A DNA stretch of 64,000 bases, taken from assembly GCA_018266075.1 (NCBI GenBank), contig JAFEBB010000013.1, positions 1-64,000 of the forward strand. Reading direction: 5' to 3'. Positions 19,952 through 30,410 of this stretch are shown piece after piece. Position numbers and translations under genes: made by a program. The DNA comes from Deltaproteobacteria bacterium. GTDB taxonomy: Bacteria; Myxococcota; Myxococcia; Myxococcales; SZAS-1. Numbering within the stretch: position 1 is the first letter of the stretch; each line of letters starts with the position of its first letter. The notes under the pieces were generated by a model, which was not told the origin of the DNA, did not search any database, and was given only the letters and a program-made list of their open reading frames with translations.

Positions 19952-20446
19952 ATGCCATCCTGGTCCAACAAGATTGGAGGCCACTCCGTGGAGGGCTTCC
20001 TGGCCCGCATCGAGCGCGGGCTGGTCGAGGACTTCCCCAAGGACAGCGCCGCGCCCTTGCACCTCAACGGCAGGCGCTACACGCGCGCCGAGCTCATCGC
20101 GCTGGTGCGGACGGAGCTCAGCCTCCACGAGGACGTGCGCCGCAAGACCCGTGAGCTCCGCGCGGCCGTCAAGAAGCGCAACGACGCCGACCGGGCGCAC
20201 CGCGCGCTCATCGAGAGCTTCCGCTCGCTGCTCTGGGGCAGCCTCGGGTTCGACTGGCCGCGGATGTGGAAGTACGGCTTCAAGCGTCCCAAGGCTCGGC
20301 GCAAGCTCACCGCTCGCGAGCGGGTGGCGGCCATCGCCAAGGGCAAGGCCACGCGCAAGCTCCGCAACACGATGGGCCCCAAGCAGAAGGCGAAGATCAA
20401 GGCCGAGGGGCCGGTGGTGCTGACGGTCGTCCCTGCCAAGCGGTGA
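19952..20446 (+). CDS. Basic conserved-looking protein, unknown function, 164 aa
   Basis: ATG 19952 has a strong ribosome-binding site (GAGGGGG six bases upstream). The protein begins MPSWSNKIGGHSVEGFLARIERG, contains a charged helical middle (ELSLHEDVRRKTRELRAAVKKRNDADRAHRAL) and ends very basic (RPKARRKLTARERVAAIAKGKATRKLRNTMGPKQKAKIK), suggesting nucleic-acid or other polyanion binding. The reading frame is continuous with the upstream 42-bp repeat frame, so a longer fusion starting at GTG 19430 cannot be excluded. The intervening 125 bases look non-coding in composition. I do not recognise the family. Confidence 0.6.
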   Translation: MPSWSNKIGGHSVEGFLARIERGLVEDFPKDSAAPLHLNGRRYTRAELIALVRTELSLHEDVRRKTRELRAAVKKRNDADRAHRALIESFRSLLWGSLGFDWPRMWKYGFKRPKARRKLTARERVAAIAKGKATRKLRNTMGPKQKAKIKAEGPVVLTVVPAKR

Positions 20447-20493
20447 GGTCTGGCCACCTTCACCTCCATCGACCGGGCGCCTAGCTTCTGCTC

Positions 20494-21909
20494 ATGAACG
20501 CCGCGTGGGTCGCCAAGCTGCTCGTGGAACGCTCGCTCGCGGCGATCTTCTTCATCGGCTTCGTCGTCGCGCACAACCAGTTCCGGCCGCTGTGCGGCGA
20601 GCGCGGGCTCACGCCCATCGGCGACTTCCTCTCGCGCACGCGCTTCCGCGAGGCGCCCAGCCTCTTCTTCTTCGCGCGAACCGACCGCGCGTTCGCGTGG
20701 ACCGCGCGCGTGGGAATCATCTTGTCGCTGCTCACGCTGGTGGGCGCGCCCGATCAGCTCGGCGTCGCCGCGTACATGCTCACCTGGTTTGCGATGTGGG
20801 CGCTCTATCTCTCGTTCGTGAACGCGGGGCAGATCTTCTACGGCTTCGGCTGGGAGACGATGCTCCTCGAGTGCGGCGTGCTCGCGATCTTTCTCGGTCC
20901 GTCGACGACCGCCGCGCCGATGCCGGTGCTCTGGCTCTATCGCTGGCTGCTGTTCCGACTGATGTTCGGCGCCGGGCTCATCAAGCTGCGTGGCGACGCG
21001 TGCTGGCGCGATCTCACCTGCATGTACTTCCACTACGAGACGCAGCCGCTTCCCAACCCGCTCAGCCGCGGGTTTCACTTCCTGCCGAAGCCGGTGCATC
21101 GCGCCTCGGTGCTGTTCACGCACTTCGTGGAGCTCGTGGTGCCGTTCTTGTACTTCGCGCCGCAGCCGTTTCGTGGCGTCGCCGGCGCGTTAACCATTCT
21201 GTTTCAACTGCTCCTGATCCTGAGCGGCAATCTTTCGTGGCTGAACTGGCTCACGGTCGCGGTCGCGTTCTCGTGCATGGATGTGCCGCAGCTCGGGATG
21301 GATGGAGCGTTGCCGGATGCCCTGCCCTCGGCGGTGATTTGGGCGCTGGTCGTCTTCGTGGCGCTCAAGAGCGTGCGCCCCACGCTGAACCTGCTCGCGC
21401 GCGAGCAGATGATGAACGCGAGCTTCGACCCGCTGCACCTGGTGAACACCTATGGCGCGTTCGGCGCCATCACCCGCGAGCGGCGCGAGATCATCCTCGA
21501 GGGCACGCTCGACGCCATCGACACCCCTGCGAGCGAGTGGCGCGAGTACCACTTCAAGGCCAAGCCCGGCGCGCTCGCGAAGCGGGGCCCATGGATTGCG
21601 CCGTACCACCTGCGGCTGGATTGGCTGATGTGGTTCGCGGCGATGAGCGGGCCGTGGTCGCACCCGTGGATCGTGGATCTGGTGAAGCGGCTCTTGCAGA
21701 ACGACCGCGCGACGCTGGCGCTGATGGGGCCGAACCCCTTCCCCGACGCGCCGCCGCGGCGCATCCGCGCGATGCTCTACGCGTACCGGTTCACGCCGAG
21801 CGGCGATCCGAGCGGGCACATCTGGGAGCGGCGGCTGATTGGACCGTACTTGCGGCCAGTGTCGCTCGAGGATGACTTGTTCACCGCGCTGCGCGGCGCG
21901 GAGGCGTGA
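20494..21909 (+). CDS. Lipase maturation factor (LMF1)-like membrane protein
   Basis: A 471-aa multi-pass membrane protein. The order of features fits the LMF1 family: an N-terminal hydrophobic segment, GFGWETMLLECGVLAIFLGP, the LYRWLLFRLMFGAGLIKLRGDACWRDLTCMYFHYETQP motif region, HHFVE-like THFVELVVPFLYFAP, and a C-terminal soluble domain with YHFKAKPG and RLDWLMWFAA. In animals LMF1 acts in lipase folding; in bacteria the role is unknown, though assisting envelope enzymes is a reasonable guess. Rare codons TTA ACC ATT CTG TTT CAA at 21190-21207 coincide with the dispersed AT-rich motif. It converges with the next gene, nine bases apart. Confidence 0.85.
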   Translation: MNAAWVAKLLVERSLAAIFFIGFVVAHNQFRPLCGERGLTPIGDFLSRTRFREAPSLFFFARTDRAFAWTARVGIILSLLTLVGAPDQLGVAAYMLTWFAMWALYLSFVNAGQIFYGFGWETMLLECGVLAIFLGPSTTAAPMPVLWLYRWLLFRLMFGAGLIKLRGDACWRDLTCMYFHYETQPLPNPLSRGFHFLPKPVHRASVLFTHFVELVVPFLYFAPQPFRGVAGALTILFQLLLILSGNLSWLNWLTVAVAFSCMDVPQLGMDGALPDALPSAVIWALVVFVALKSVRPTLNLLAREQMMNASFDPLHLVNTYGAFGAITRERREIILEGTLDAIDTPASEWREYHFKAKPGALAKRGPWIAPYHLRLDWLMWFAAMSGPWSHPWIVDLVKRLLQNDRATLALMGPNPFPDAPPRRIRAMLYAYRFTPSGDPSGHIWERRLIGPYLRPVSLEDDLFTALRGAEA

Positions 21910-21918
21910 AGAGACGGC

Positions 21919-22812
21919 TCACGGTGCGGCCTTGATGCGGTACGGATGGTTCGACGCGACGTGAAGCGTTTGCGGCTTGGCCTCGCCCTGGAACTTGCCG
22001 TGACCGACCGGGATGCTCACCGCGGTCTGAAGCTCGTCGTCGAAGGTCAGGCGCACCGAGAAGCCGGTGAGCGACGCGGCTCCGACTGCGTCCTTCGTGA
22101 AGAGCTCGAGCTCGATGTGGCCATCGTCTGACGTGCGCACCTTGCCCCCCTCTGAGTCCACAACCACCTCGATGCTCGGACACCACTCGGTGTCCGCCTC
22201 GATGGGGAGCCGGCTCAGCTCGCCGTCCGCAGTCACGAGGATCAGGTTGCCCAGCAACGGCGGCCGAGCTCCGGTGTTGTCGAAGCCGATCCACGCGTGG
22301 ACGCCCCTGCCCTCGACCTCCACCACGTTGTGCGTGCACGTGCGCAGGATCTGGCGCAGACCCTTCCAGCTCAGCACGGCGTGATCGTAGTTCTCGTCGG
22401 CGCCATGGGCGAAGTCCACCACCACCGCGTCCACCGAGGGCTTCGCTTCCCAGCCGTTCGCGAGCGTCACCGAGGTCTCGGGCTTGGTGATGCCGTCGCG
22501 GTAGTGCGTGAAGAGGTCGAGCGTGAGGCTCGAGCTCGGGCCGTCCGCGCCGGGCTCCTGGATGAGCTCGTGGGTCTCACGCAGAAGCACATCGGCGTAG
22601 TCCTTGCCGCCGAGGTGTGCGTCGGCGTCCCGGTAGGTCACGTTCCGCAGCCTCAACTCACCGAGGTTCTTGTCGCCGCTCGTGCCGAGCCGCGTCCACG
22701 TCGCCTGCGACGCGGCTTGGTCGTCGAAGGTTGGCTTGGGTCGCGCGCTGGGTGGCTTCTTCGCAGGCGATGCGACGAGGAAGCTGGCCGCGAGGAGGGC
22801 GAGGCATCGCAT
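21919..22812 (-). CDS. Exported protein of unknown function, 297 aa
   Basis: The product starts with a signal peptide (MRCLALLAASFLVASPA) followed by a Pro/Lys-rich linker, so it is likely periplasmic or secreted. The rest is a mixed alpha/beta protein with segments such as NVVEVEGRGVHAWIGF and GHIELELFTKDAVG; I recognise no domain or catalytic motif. There are two scattered cysteines (TCTHN and EWCPS) that could pair. The gene is divergent from a broken metallophosphoesterase gene, and one copy of the AT-rich palindrome (22841-22856) lies between them. Confidence 0.65.
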   Translation of the reverse strand: MRCLALLAASFLVASPAKKPPSARPKPTFDDQAASQATWTRLGTSGDKNLGELRLRNVTYRDADAHLGGKDYADVLLRETHELIQEPGADGPSSSLTLDLFTHYRDGITKPETSVTLANGWEAKPSVDAVVVDFAHGADENYDHAVLSWKGLRQILRTCTHNVVEVEGRGVHAWIGFDNTGARPPLLGNLILVTADGELSRLPIEADTEWCPSIEVVVDSEGGKVRTSDDGHIELELFTKDAVGAASLTGFSVRLTFDDELQTAVSIPVGHGKFQGEAKPQTLHVASNHPYRIKAAP

Positions 22813-22895
22813 GATTGCACCGGGGAGGTGGCAATTCCCATTAACATTTGTGTTTCACTGAGTCGACGCGGATCCGGAGCGATGGGATCGGCCCG

Positions 22896-23240
22896 ATGGT
22901 TCGCCGCGTCGAACTCATGGGTGACATCCACTGCGAAGAGGCAGCGCTTCGAGCCGTGCTCGCGCATCTGCGCGATGAGCATGTCGATCGCATCCTGGCC
23001 GTCGGCGATGTCGTCAAGGGTCGCGAAGATGTCGTCGCGTACCCTTCGACGTTGAGCGATGACACGAGCGAGCGCCCGACGGCCCTCATGCTTACCCTTC
23101 GCCGCGCAGGCCGTGACCCGCGCCATGGCCTGGCCGACACAGCGCCCGGAATCGCCTTGACCGGCCGGGTGTTGCGCACGAGACTGCGCCGTTTTCGAAG
23201 GTGCCCTCGCCTTCCGCGCGCCTTTCCGGAGAAACAATGA
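22896..23240 (+). pseudogene. Truncated metallophosphoesterase remnant
   Basis: The first 40 residues match the start of calcineurin-like phosphoesterases: VELMGDIHCEEAALRAVLAHLRDEHVDRILAVGDVVKGRED, containing the first (D-x-H) and second (GD) metal motifs. The rest of the frame (PSTLSDDTSERP to the end) is unrelated, Arg-rich and lacks the GNHD and GHTH motifs. No other frame continues the family within the next kilobase, so most of the gene is missing. Its TGA overlaps the ATG of the DsbA-like gene (23237-23240), so any surviving translation would be coupled to it. Confidence 0.6.
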
Positions 23241-24331
23241 AGCGCTTGCTTGCCGCGTTGCTCGTCATCACCGGCGTCCCTGCCGTCGCCTGCACCAAGG
23301 AAAATCACCCGCCGACGCCCGACGCCGCTGCGGCCACCGCACCCGCTCCTGCCGCCGCTGCCGCGAGCGACATGGACCCGAACACCGTCGTCGCCACCCT
23401 GAACGGCCAGAACATCACCGCCAAGGATCTCGACGAGGACGAGGCCGTGAAGGGCCAGCTCGATCAGCTCGCGAGCAAGTACAAGTCCGACAAGTTCGAG
23501 GCGCGGAAGCAGGGGCTCGACGCGCTCGTGCTCAAGCGGCTCGTCGACGCCGAGGCCAAGAAGGAGAACATGACCGAGGAGGCGTGGCTCAAGAAGCACG
23601 TCGAGGAGGCGGTTCCCACGGTCTCCGAGGCCGACGCCAAGAAGTTCTACGACGAGAACAGCGCCCAGATGGGCGGCGCGCCGTACGACCAGATCAAGGA
23701 CCGGCTCCAGGCCTACCTGACCAACAAGAAGCGTCAGGAGGCGGCGATGAAGATCTTCGACGGCCTCAAGGCCAACGCGAAGATCGACATCAAGCTCGAG
23801 GAGCCGCGCGTGGAAGTGGCCGCCGTCGGCCCGAGCATGGGCCCGGACAACGCGGTGGTGACCATCGTCGAGTTCAGCGACTTCCAGTGCCCCTACTGCT
23901 CCAAGGTGGAGCCCACCATCAAGCGGCTCATGGCCGACTACGCGGGCAAGCTGCGCTTCGTGTTCCGCGACTACCCGCTGCCCTTCCACGAGCACGCCCA
24001 GAAGGCGGCCGAGGCGAGCCACTGCGCCGAGGACCAGGGCAAGTACTGGCCCATGCACGACGCCATGTTCAGCAACCAGGACAAGCTCGACGTGGACGGC
24101 CTGAAGTCGCTGGCCAAGGGCGTGGGGCTCGACGCGGCCAAGTTCGCCACCTGCCTCGACACCGGCGCCGACAAGGCCAAGGTGGACGCCAACCAGAAGG
24201 CGGGCAGCGCGGCGGGCGTCCAGGGCACGCCGCACTTCTTCGTGAACGGGCACCCGCTGAACGGCGCCCAGCCGTACGAGGCCTTCAAGGAGGCCATCGA
24301 CCACGAGCTCGCGAAGGTCGCGCAGAAGTAA
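23237..24331 (+). CDS. DsbA-family thiol oxidoreductase with SurA-like N-domain, lipoprotein
   Basis: The 364-aa product has a lipoprotein-like signal ([12 protein letters not shown]), an Ala/Pro linker, and an alpha-helical domain (about residues 50-190) resembling the SurA/PpiD N-terminal chaperone region ([25 protein letters not shown]). A DsbA-type thioredoxin fold follows, with active site CPYC near residue 218 ([18 protein letters not shown]) and the cis-Pro loop [12 protein letters not shown]. It should act in the periplasm or outer membrane on disulfides of exported proteins, fitting the many Cys-rich lipoproteins nearby. ATG 23237 is preferred because GGAG lies six bases upstream. 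Confidence 0.88.
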   Translation: MKRLLAALLVITGVPAVACTKENHPPTPDAAAATAPAPAAAAASDMDPNTVVATLNGQNITAKDLDEDEAVKGQLDQLASKYKSDKFEARKQGLDALVLKRLVDAEAKKENMTEEAWLKKHVEEAVPTVSEADAKKFYDENSAQMGGAPYDQIKDRLQAYLTNKKRQEAAMKIFDGLKANAKIDIKLEEPRVEVAAVGPSMGPDNAVVTIVEFSDFQCPYCSKVEPTIKRLMADYAGKLRFVFRDYPLPFHEHAQKAAEASHCAEDQGKYWPMHDAMFSNQDKLDVDGLKSLAKGVGLDAAKFATCLDTGADKAKVDANQKAGSAAGVQGTPHFFVNGHPLNGAQPYEAFKEAIDHELAKVAQK

Positions 24332-24369
24332 GGAACGCCCGGTCCCGGACGTCAGCCACGACGGGCCTG

Positions 24370-24393
24370 CCCCTCCCCAGCACCGGGGAGGGG
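24370..24393 (+). terminator. GC-rich hairpin between the DsbA-like gene and proS
   Basis: CCCCTCCCC (24370-24378) pairs perfectly with GGGGAGGGG (24385-24393) across a six-base loop, and is followed by TTCGTGTTT. It lies 38 bases after the upstream stop and 21 bases before the proS ATG. It could be an intrinsic terminator for the DsbA-like gene, or an attenuator or translation-modulating leader hairpin for proS. The short T-poor tail makes strong termination doubtful. Confidence 0.5.
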
Positions 24394-24414
24394 TTCGTGT
24401 TTGAGGAAACTGCC

Positions 24415-26133
<1,719 letters not shown>

Positions 26134-26145
26134 GGACGAGTGACC

Positions 26146-26874
26146 ATGCCCGGGCCGCACGAACGAATCATCTTCGCGCTCGACGTGGACTCGTCGACGC
26201 GCGCGTTCGAGTGGGCCTCGCTGCTGCAAGGCGAGGTGGGCATGCTCAAGGTCGGCCTGGAGCTCTTCGTGGGCGAGGGGCCGAGCGTGGTGCACGGGCT
26301 GCGTCAGCGCGGCGCGCGCGTGTTCCTCGACCTGAAGCTGCACGACATCCCCAACACCGTCCGCCAGTCGGCGCAGCAGGCCGCGCGGCTCGGCGCGGAG
26401 CTCCTCACCGTGCACGCCTCGGGCGGTGCGGCGATGGTCGCGGCCGCCGTCGAAGGCGCGACCCAGGGCGCCCGCGAGGTTCGCTTGCCCGCGCCGGTGG
26501 TGCTCGCGGTGACGATCCTGACTTCCATCTCAGACGCCGAGCTGGACGCCGTGGGCATGCGCGGCCCCTGCGAGGACGCCGTGCTGCGCCTCGGGAAGCT
26601 GGCCGTGAACGCCGGCGCGCAGGGGCTGGTGTGTTCACCGCGCGAGGTCAAGCAGCTCCGCAGTGAGATCGGCAAGGCGCCGCTGCTGGTGGTGCCCGGA
26701 ATCCGTCCCGCCGCGAGCGACACGCACGATCAAGCCCGCGCCGAGACACCGGCCAAGGCCATCGCCGATGGCGCCAGCCTGCTTGTCATCGGCCGCCCCA
26801 TCCGCGAAGCCGCCAATCCTGTCGCGCGCACGCGCGAGATCTCCGCTGAGATCGAGCGCGCACTCCGCGGGTGA
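26146..26874 (+). CDS. pyrF: Orotidine 5'-phosphate decarboxylase
   Basis: Last step of de novo UMP synthesis. The 242-aa TIM barrel shows IIFALDVDS (first strand), MLKVGLELF, the catalytic tetrad region FLDLKLHDIPNTV (Asp/Lys/Asp), TVHASGG, and the phosphate-binding VVPGIRP and DGASLLVIGRPI segments. ATG 26146 is preferred over GTG 26140 because AAGGACG sits at a suitable distance. It directly follows proS and is probably co-transcribed. Confidence 0.97.
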   Translation: MPGPHERIIFALDVDSSTRAFEWASLLQGEVGMLKVGLELFVGEGPSVVHGLRQRGARVFLDLKLHDIPNTVRQSAQQAARLGAELLTVHASGGAAMVAAAVEGATQGAREVRLPAPVVLAVTILTSISDAELDAVGMRGPCEDAVLRLGKLAVNAGAQGLVCSPREVKQLRSEIGKAPLLVVPGIRPAASDTHDQARAETPAKAIADGASLLVIGRPIREAANPVARTREISAEIERALRG

Positions 26875-26958
26875 GTTGACGCCCGTCAAGGCGACGCCCA
26901 ACCGGCTGTGGAAGTCTTCCTTCTCGCGGGCCCTCGTTGCGCCCGCGAGGAGGTTCTC

Positions 26959-27684
26959 ATGGTGCAGCTCGACGAAAACACCTCGCTGCGCGAGGTGCTG
27001 GTTCAGGTGCCCGCAGCGCTCCGCGTGCTCGACGCCTACCGCGTGGACTACGCGTGCCACGGCACCCAGTCGTTGCGCGCGGCCACAGCAGGGCTCGATG
27101 TGTCTGGCGAGGAGCTGCTCCGCCAGATTGACGACGAGGCGCGCGCCACCGCCGGGTTGGAGCTGCCCTCCTGGTCGGAGGCGCCGCTGGCGTTCATCGC
27201 GGCGCACGTCATCGAGACCCACCACGCTTTCGCGCGCGCGGAGCTGGTTCGAATTCTGCCGCTGGCGCTCGAGGCTGAGCACGGCTTCCGGCGTGCGCAC
27301 CCCGAGCTGTCGCAGGTGACGGCCCTCGTCGAGGCGCTCTGCACGGAGCTCATGCCGCACATGTGCCGCGAGGAGCGCGTGCTCTTCCCCTTCATCGAGG
27401 AGCTGGAGCGGGCCGAGCAGGAGGGCCGTCCGCCCGAGCCACCGCGGCGGGGAAACCCCATGTCGGTGCTGGAGCACGAGCACGACCACGTCCGCGACGT
27501 CCTCGCCGAGCTGCGCCAGGTGACCTCGCGCTACGCCGCGCCGCGCGACGGCCCCCCGGCCTACGCCGAGCTCTACGGCGCGCTCGAGCGCCTCGACCGC
27601 GACCTCATTCACCACATGCACCTGGAGAACAACGTGCTCTTCCCGCGGGCGCGGGCGCTGGTGGCGGCGGCCTGGCCTCGCTGA
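26959..27684 (+). CDS. ytfE: Iron-sulfur cluster repair di-iron protein (RIC)
   Basis: Di-iron protein of the ScdA/YtfE/DnrN family, which repairs Fe-S clusters after nitrosative or oxidative damage. The 241-aa product has the N-terminal DUF542 domain (residues 1-60; LREVLVQVPAALRVLDAYRVDYACHGTQSL, in which the usual CCGG is ACHG, keeping one Cys) and a hemerythrin-like four-helix domain. The likely iron ligands lie in ETHHAF, LMPHMCREERVLFP, LEHEHDHV and HHMHLENNVLFP. ATG 26959 has GAGGAGG upstream. No NO-responsive operator was recognised. It could also be an oxygen-tolerance factor. Confidence 0.92.
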   Translation: MVQLDENTSLREVLVQVPAALRVLDAYRVDYACHGTQSLRAATAGLDVSGEELLRQIDDEARATAGLELPSWSEAPLAFIAAHVIETHHAFARAELVRILPLALEAEHGFRRAHPELSQVTALVEALCTELMPHMCREERVLFPFIEELERAEQEGRPPEPPRRGNPMSVLEHEHDHVRDVLAELRQVTSRYAAPRDGPPAYAELYGALERLDRDLIHHMHLENNVLFPRARALVAAAWPR

Positions 27685-27761
27685 CCCGCCGGACCCGCGC
27701 TTGCCTCCCTTGCCGCTGGCAGCCCCCGTGCCGACCTTGAGCTTGGGCGCGGAGGCGGGCG

Positions 27762-28319
27762 ATGCGGCAGGCAGGCTTGGTGTGGGTGGCGGCGGTGTCG
27801 CTCCTGGGTTGTTCGCACGCGAAGACGGCCGCCACCTCCGATTCGAGCGCAGCAGGTGCCAACCTCGTCTACGCCGATCCCGCGCTGGGCTTCGAGATCG
27901 CGCGGCCGCGGGGCGATGCCTGGAAGTTCACGCCGGGTGAAACCAGCGGCACCACGGGCGCAGTGGCCGTTCCGGTCATCGTCGCGCATCGGGCGAGCGG
28001 CGCGCAGGTTGTGGTCCAGGTGGCGCCGGCGGTGGCCACGCCCATCCAGTTCGCGACCCGGCTCACCAGCGGCCTGCGCAGCCGTCCGGGCTTCACCACC
28101 ACGGAGGTCGAGCCCATCCCGCTCGCCGAGGGCGCGGTGGGCTTTGCGTTCACGATGGGCGATCAGGTTGCGGGGCGGGTGGCGGTCGTCAGCGGCAGCA
28201 GCGGCAAGGTCTACGTGCTGCTCGCCACCTGGCCGCAGGACGCACCGCCGGCGGTGATCAGCGGCGTGGACGAGATCGTCCGCTCGCTGCACACCACCAC
28301 GATCGTGACGGGAACCTAG
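27762..28319 (+). CDS. Small lipoprotein, 185 aa
   Basis: Signal peptide with lipobox VSLLGC (lipid-modified Cys17) and a short Ser/Ala linker. The rest is a compact domain starting ANLVYADPALGFEIARPRGDAWKF and ending VISGVDEIVRSLHTTTIV. This layout resembles small photosystem II PsbP or DUF1795-like domains, which share the Y-x-D-x-x-x-G-F-x-I-x-x-P opening, but the match is only by eye. The start ATG 27762 has GGAGG upstream. Its stop overlaps the lpxC stop by four bases on the opposite strand. Confidence 0.7.
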   Translation: MRQAGLVWVAAVSLLGCSHAKTAATSDSSAAGANLVYADPALGFEIARPRGDAWKFTPGETSGTTGAVAVPVIVAHRASGAQVVVQVAPAVATPIQFATRLTSGLRSRPGFTTTEVEPIPLAEGAVGFAFTMGDQVAGRVAVVSGSSGKVYVLLATWPQDAPPAVISGVDEIVRSLHTTTIVTGT

Positions 28320-29236
28320 GCGACTTCGGCAGCGGCGCCGAAGGCCGGAACCTGCAGCCGCCAACGCTCGAGCTCGCGGCCCGCCGAGACCACCGCGTGC
28401 GACTCGGGGTCGGCCAGCACCGCGGCCACCAGCTTCTGGTTGAGCGCGTGCCCCGACTTGTGCGCGAAGAGGTGCCCGACCACGGGCATGCCCAGCAGCG
28501 CCAGGTCGCCCACGGCGTCGAGGATCTTGTGGCGCACGAACTCGTCGGGGAAGCGCAGCCCGTCCGGGTTCAGGATGTTGAAGTCGTCGACGACGATGGC
28601 GTTGTCGAGCGAGCCGCCGCGCGCCAGGCCCATGCTCTTCAGCTTCTCCACATCGCGCAAAAAGCCGAAGGTGCGCGCCCGGGCGATCTCGCGATCGAAC
28701 GTGCGGTCGGAGAAGTCCATCCGGAAGGCCTGATCGGTGATCAGCGGGTGCCGGAAGTCGATGGTGCAGCTCACGCTGAAGCGTGGCGCGGGAACCAGGC
28801 GCGCGTGCTTGTCGCCGTCGCGCACCTCCACCGGATGCTTGATGATCAAGAACCGCTTGGGCTTGCTCTGCGAGACCGTGCCCACGCTGCGAATGAGGAA
28901 GCAGAACGGCGCGCTCGAGCCGTCCATGATGGGGATCTCCGGGCCGTCGACCTCCACCCGGACGTTGTCGATGCCCATCCCCACCAGCGCCGCCATCAGG
29001 TGCTCGACGGTGCCCACGCGCGCGTTGCCGCGGCCCACGCTGGTGGCCAGCGAGGTGTCGACCACGAACTCAGGGCGCGCCGGGATCTCCGGCTTGCCTG
29101 GGAGGTCGGTGCGGACGAAGACCACCCCCGAGCCCGGCGCCGAAGGCACGAGCGTCAACGTCACCGGCTGGCCGCTGTGCAGGCCCACCCCGGTGAGGGA
29201 GATTCGCTCGGCGACCGTACGCTGGCTCAAGCTCAT
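28316..29236 (-). CDS. lpxC: UDP-3-O-acyl-GlcNAc deacetylase
   Basis: Zinc deacetylase for the committed step of lipid A synthesis, showing that the host makes LPS. The 306-aa protein has RTVAERISLTGVGLHSG at the N-terminus. The zinc ligands are His in GTVEHLMAAL (about 79) and His/Asp in EFVRHKILDAVGDLALLG (about 238 and 242). The catalytic motif MDGSSAPF and the C-terminal GHLFAHKSGHALNQKL, with the catalytic His, are present. AAGGA lies six bases before ATG 29236. The gene is not in an fts cluster here. Confidence 0.97.
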   Translation of the reverse strand: MSLSQRTVAERISLTGVGLHSGQPVTLTLVPSAPGSGVVFVRTDLPGKPEIPARPEFVVDTSLATSVGRGNARVGTVEHLMAALVGMGIDNVRVEVDGPEIPIMDGSSAPFCFLIRSVGTVSQSKPKRFLIIKHPVEVRDGDKHARLVPAPRFSVSCTIDFRHPLITDQAFRMDFSDRTFDREIARARTFGFLRDVEKLKSMGLARGGSLDNAIVVDDFNILNPDGLRFPDEFVRHKILDAVGDLALLGMPVVGHLFAHKSGHALNQKLVAAVLADPESHAVVSAGRELERWRLQVPAFGAAAEVA

Positions 29237-29606
29237 TCGCTGTCCTTGCGAGCTGTTGACCGCCTACCTAAGAGCAAGCCGGGTGCCATTTCGCGCACCG
29301 CGTTGATCTTGGCAGACACCGCCGAAACGACCAATAAAATCAGCCAGATGCTCATTTCATCCACGAGGCATGGTTTGACCGTCGAGGAGCAGGCCGACCT
29401 TGGCCTTTCTCGATTGGGCAGGACCCTGACGCGGATGTCTTGGTTTCGTCGCGACGGTGGGCCCTCTCCCGGCCGCTTGGCCGACCGCACCGTGCTCGTG
29501 CAACGCGACGAGCTATATCACGTTGACGCGACCGGGCAAGAACAAAACGCACGCGTCGGCGCGCACTTGGCGCACGCACCGTTCAACAGTGTGAGCTGGT
29601 AGGAAC
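29237..29606. other. Intergenic region upstream of lpxC, no clear gene
   Basis: This 370-base stretch is somewhat richer in A and T than its surroundings. On the minus strand a 40-codon frame (29355 to 29233, beginning MSIWLILLVVSAVSAK) overlaps the lpxC start by four bases, which would allow coupling. It uses TTA codons and has only a weak GGATG ribosome-binding site, so I do not call it a gene. The rest presumably holds the lpxC promoter; I could not pick out convincing hexamers. Confidence 0.4.
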
Positions 29607-30185
29607 TTATACCCTGCCCTTGCCACCGCTCGGCTTGCGGGGGCGCTTGGAGCCGGACTTGGTCGCCCGGGGCTTCTTGGGCGCGGGCGCGGCTGGGGCA
29701 GCGGCGTCATCGTCGTCGTCGGGCTCACCCGCGGGCTCCACCCGGCGCGGCGCGGCCTGCGGCTCGGTTGCGCTGGGGCGCTGGTAGGCCTCGGGCGAGA
29801 CGTTCGGTGGGACATCGGACTCGGCGGCGTCGCCCTCGTGCACGTCTGCGTGGCTCTGGCGCGGGGGCGTCGGACGCCCAAAGAGGTCATTGGCGGCCCG
29901 GCTGGTCACGCCGACCACCTCGTCCACAGCCCTCTTCACCTCGGGCGCCACCTGGTCGTAGACCTTGCGGACCTCGGGCGCGACCTGGCCGTAGGCGCTC
30001 TTCACGCGAGGCGCCACCTCGTCGACGGCCTTGCGAACTTGCGGTCCCAGGTCCTGCACGGCCTTGCGCAGCTCCTGGCCCGCGGGCGAGTCGGCGGCCT
30101 CGCGCACCTTGCGCTCGACGTCGGCGGAAAGCCGCTTGGCCTCGCTGCTCAGCCGCTCCAGCCAGCCCGGGATTCGCTCGCTCAT
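29607..30185 (-). CDS. 11-residue-repeat helical protein with histone H1-like tail
   Basis: The 192-aa product has three parts. Residues 1-40 are amphipathic. Residues 41-95 are five consecutive 11-residue repeats (KAVQDLGPQVR, KAVDEVAPRVK, SAYGQVAPEVR, KVYDQVAPEVK, RAVDEVVGVTS), most with Pro at position 8, as in apolipoprotein-like or phasin-like helices. After a long acidic and Pro-rich disordered linker (EPDDDDDAAAPAAP) the C-terminus is strongly basic (KKPRATKSGSKRPRKPSG), like a histone H1 tail. It could bind lipid or granule surfaces with the helix and DNA with the tail; this is inference. No signal peptide, so cytoplasmic. Confidence 0.75.
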   Translation of the reverse strand: MSERIPGWLERLSSEAKRLSADVERKVREAADSPAGQELRKAVQDLGPQVRKAVDEVAPRVKSAYGQVAPEVRKVYDQVAPEVKRAVDEVVGVTSRAANDLFGRPTPPRQSHADVHEGDAAESDVPPNVSPEAYQRPSATEPQAAPRRVEPAGEPDDDDDAAAPAAPAPKKPRATKSGSKRPRKPSGGKGRV

Positions 30186-30410
30186 GGCGCGGAATCTAGA
30201 CGCGGCGCAGCAAAAAGTCGATCACCCCTGCCCCTCAAGGAACTTCCTGAGGAAACCGCGTTTCCACTTGTTCACGCTGGCCGGCGGTGGACGAAGCAAA
30301 ACACGCTGGTATAGGGTGCGCCGCGTTTTTTCTTCGGGCCGGATGTCTCTGGAGTCTACCCCTCCTCCGGAGCACCCTCGCAGGTCACCAGGAAGCACCT
30401 AGGAGCAACC

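Noticed and set aside
29233-29355. 40-codon ORF coupled to lpxC by an ATGA overlap
   Set aside because: It has a weak ribosome-binding site and TTA and other rare codons unlike local genes; kept only as a note in the intergenic entry.
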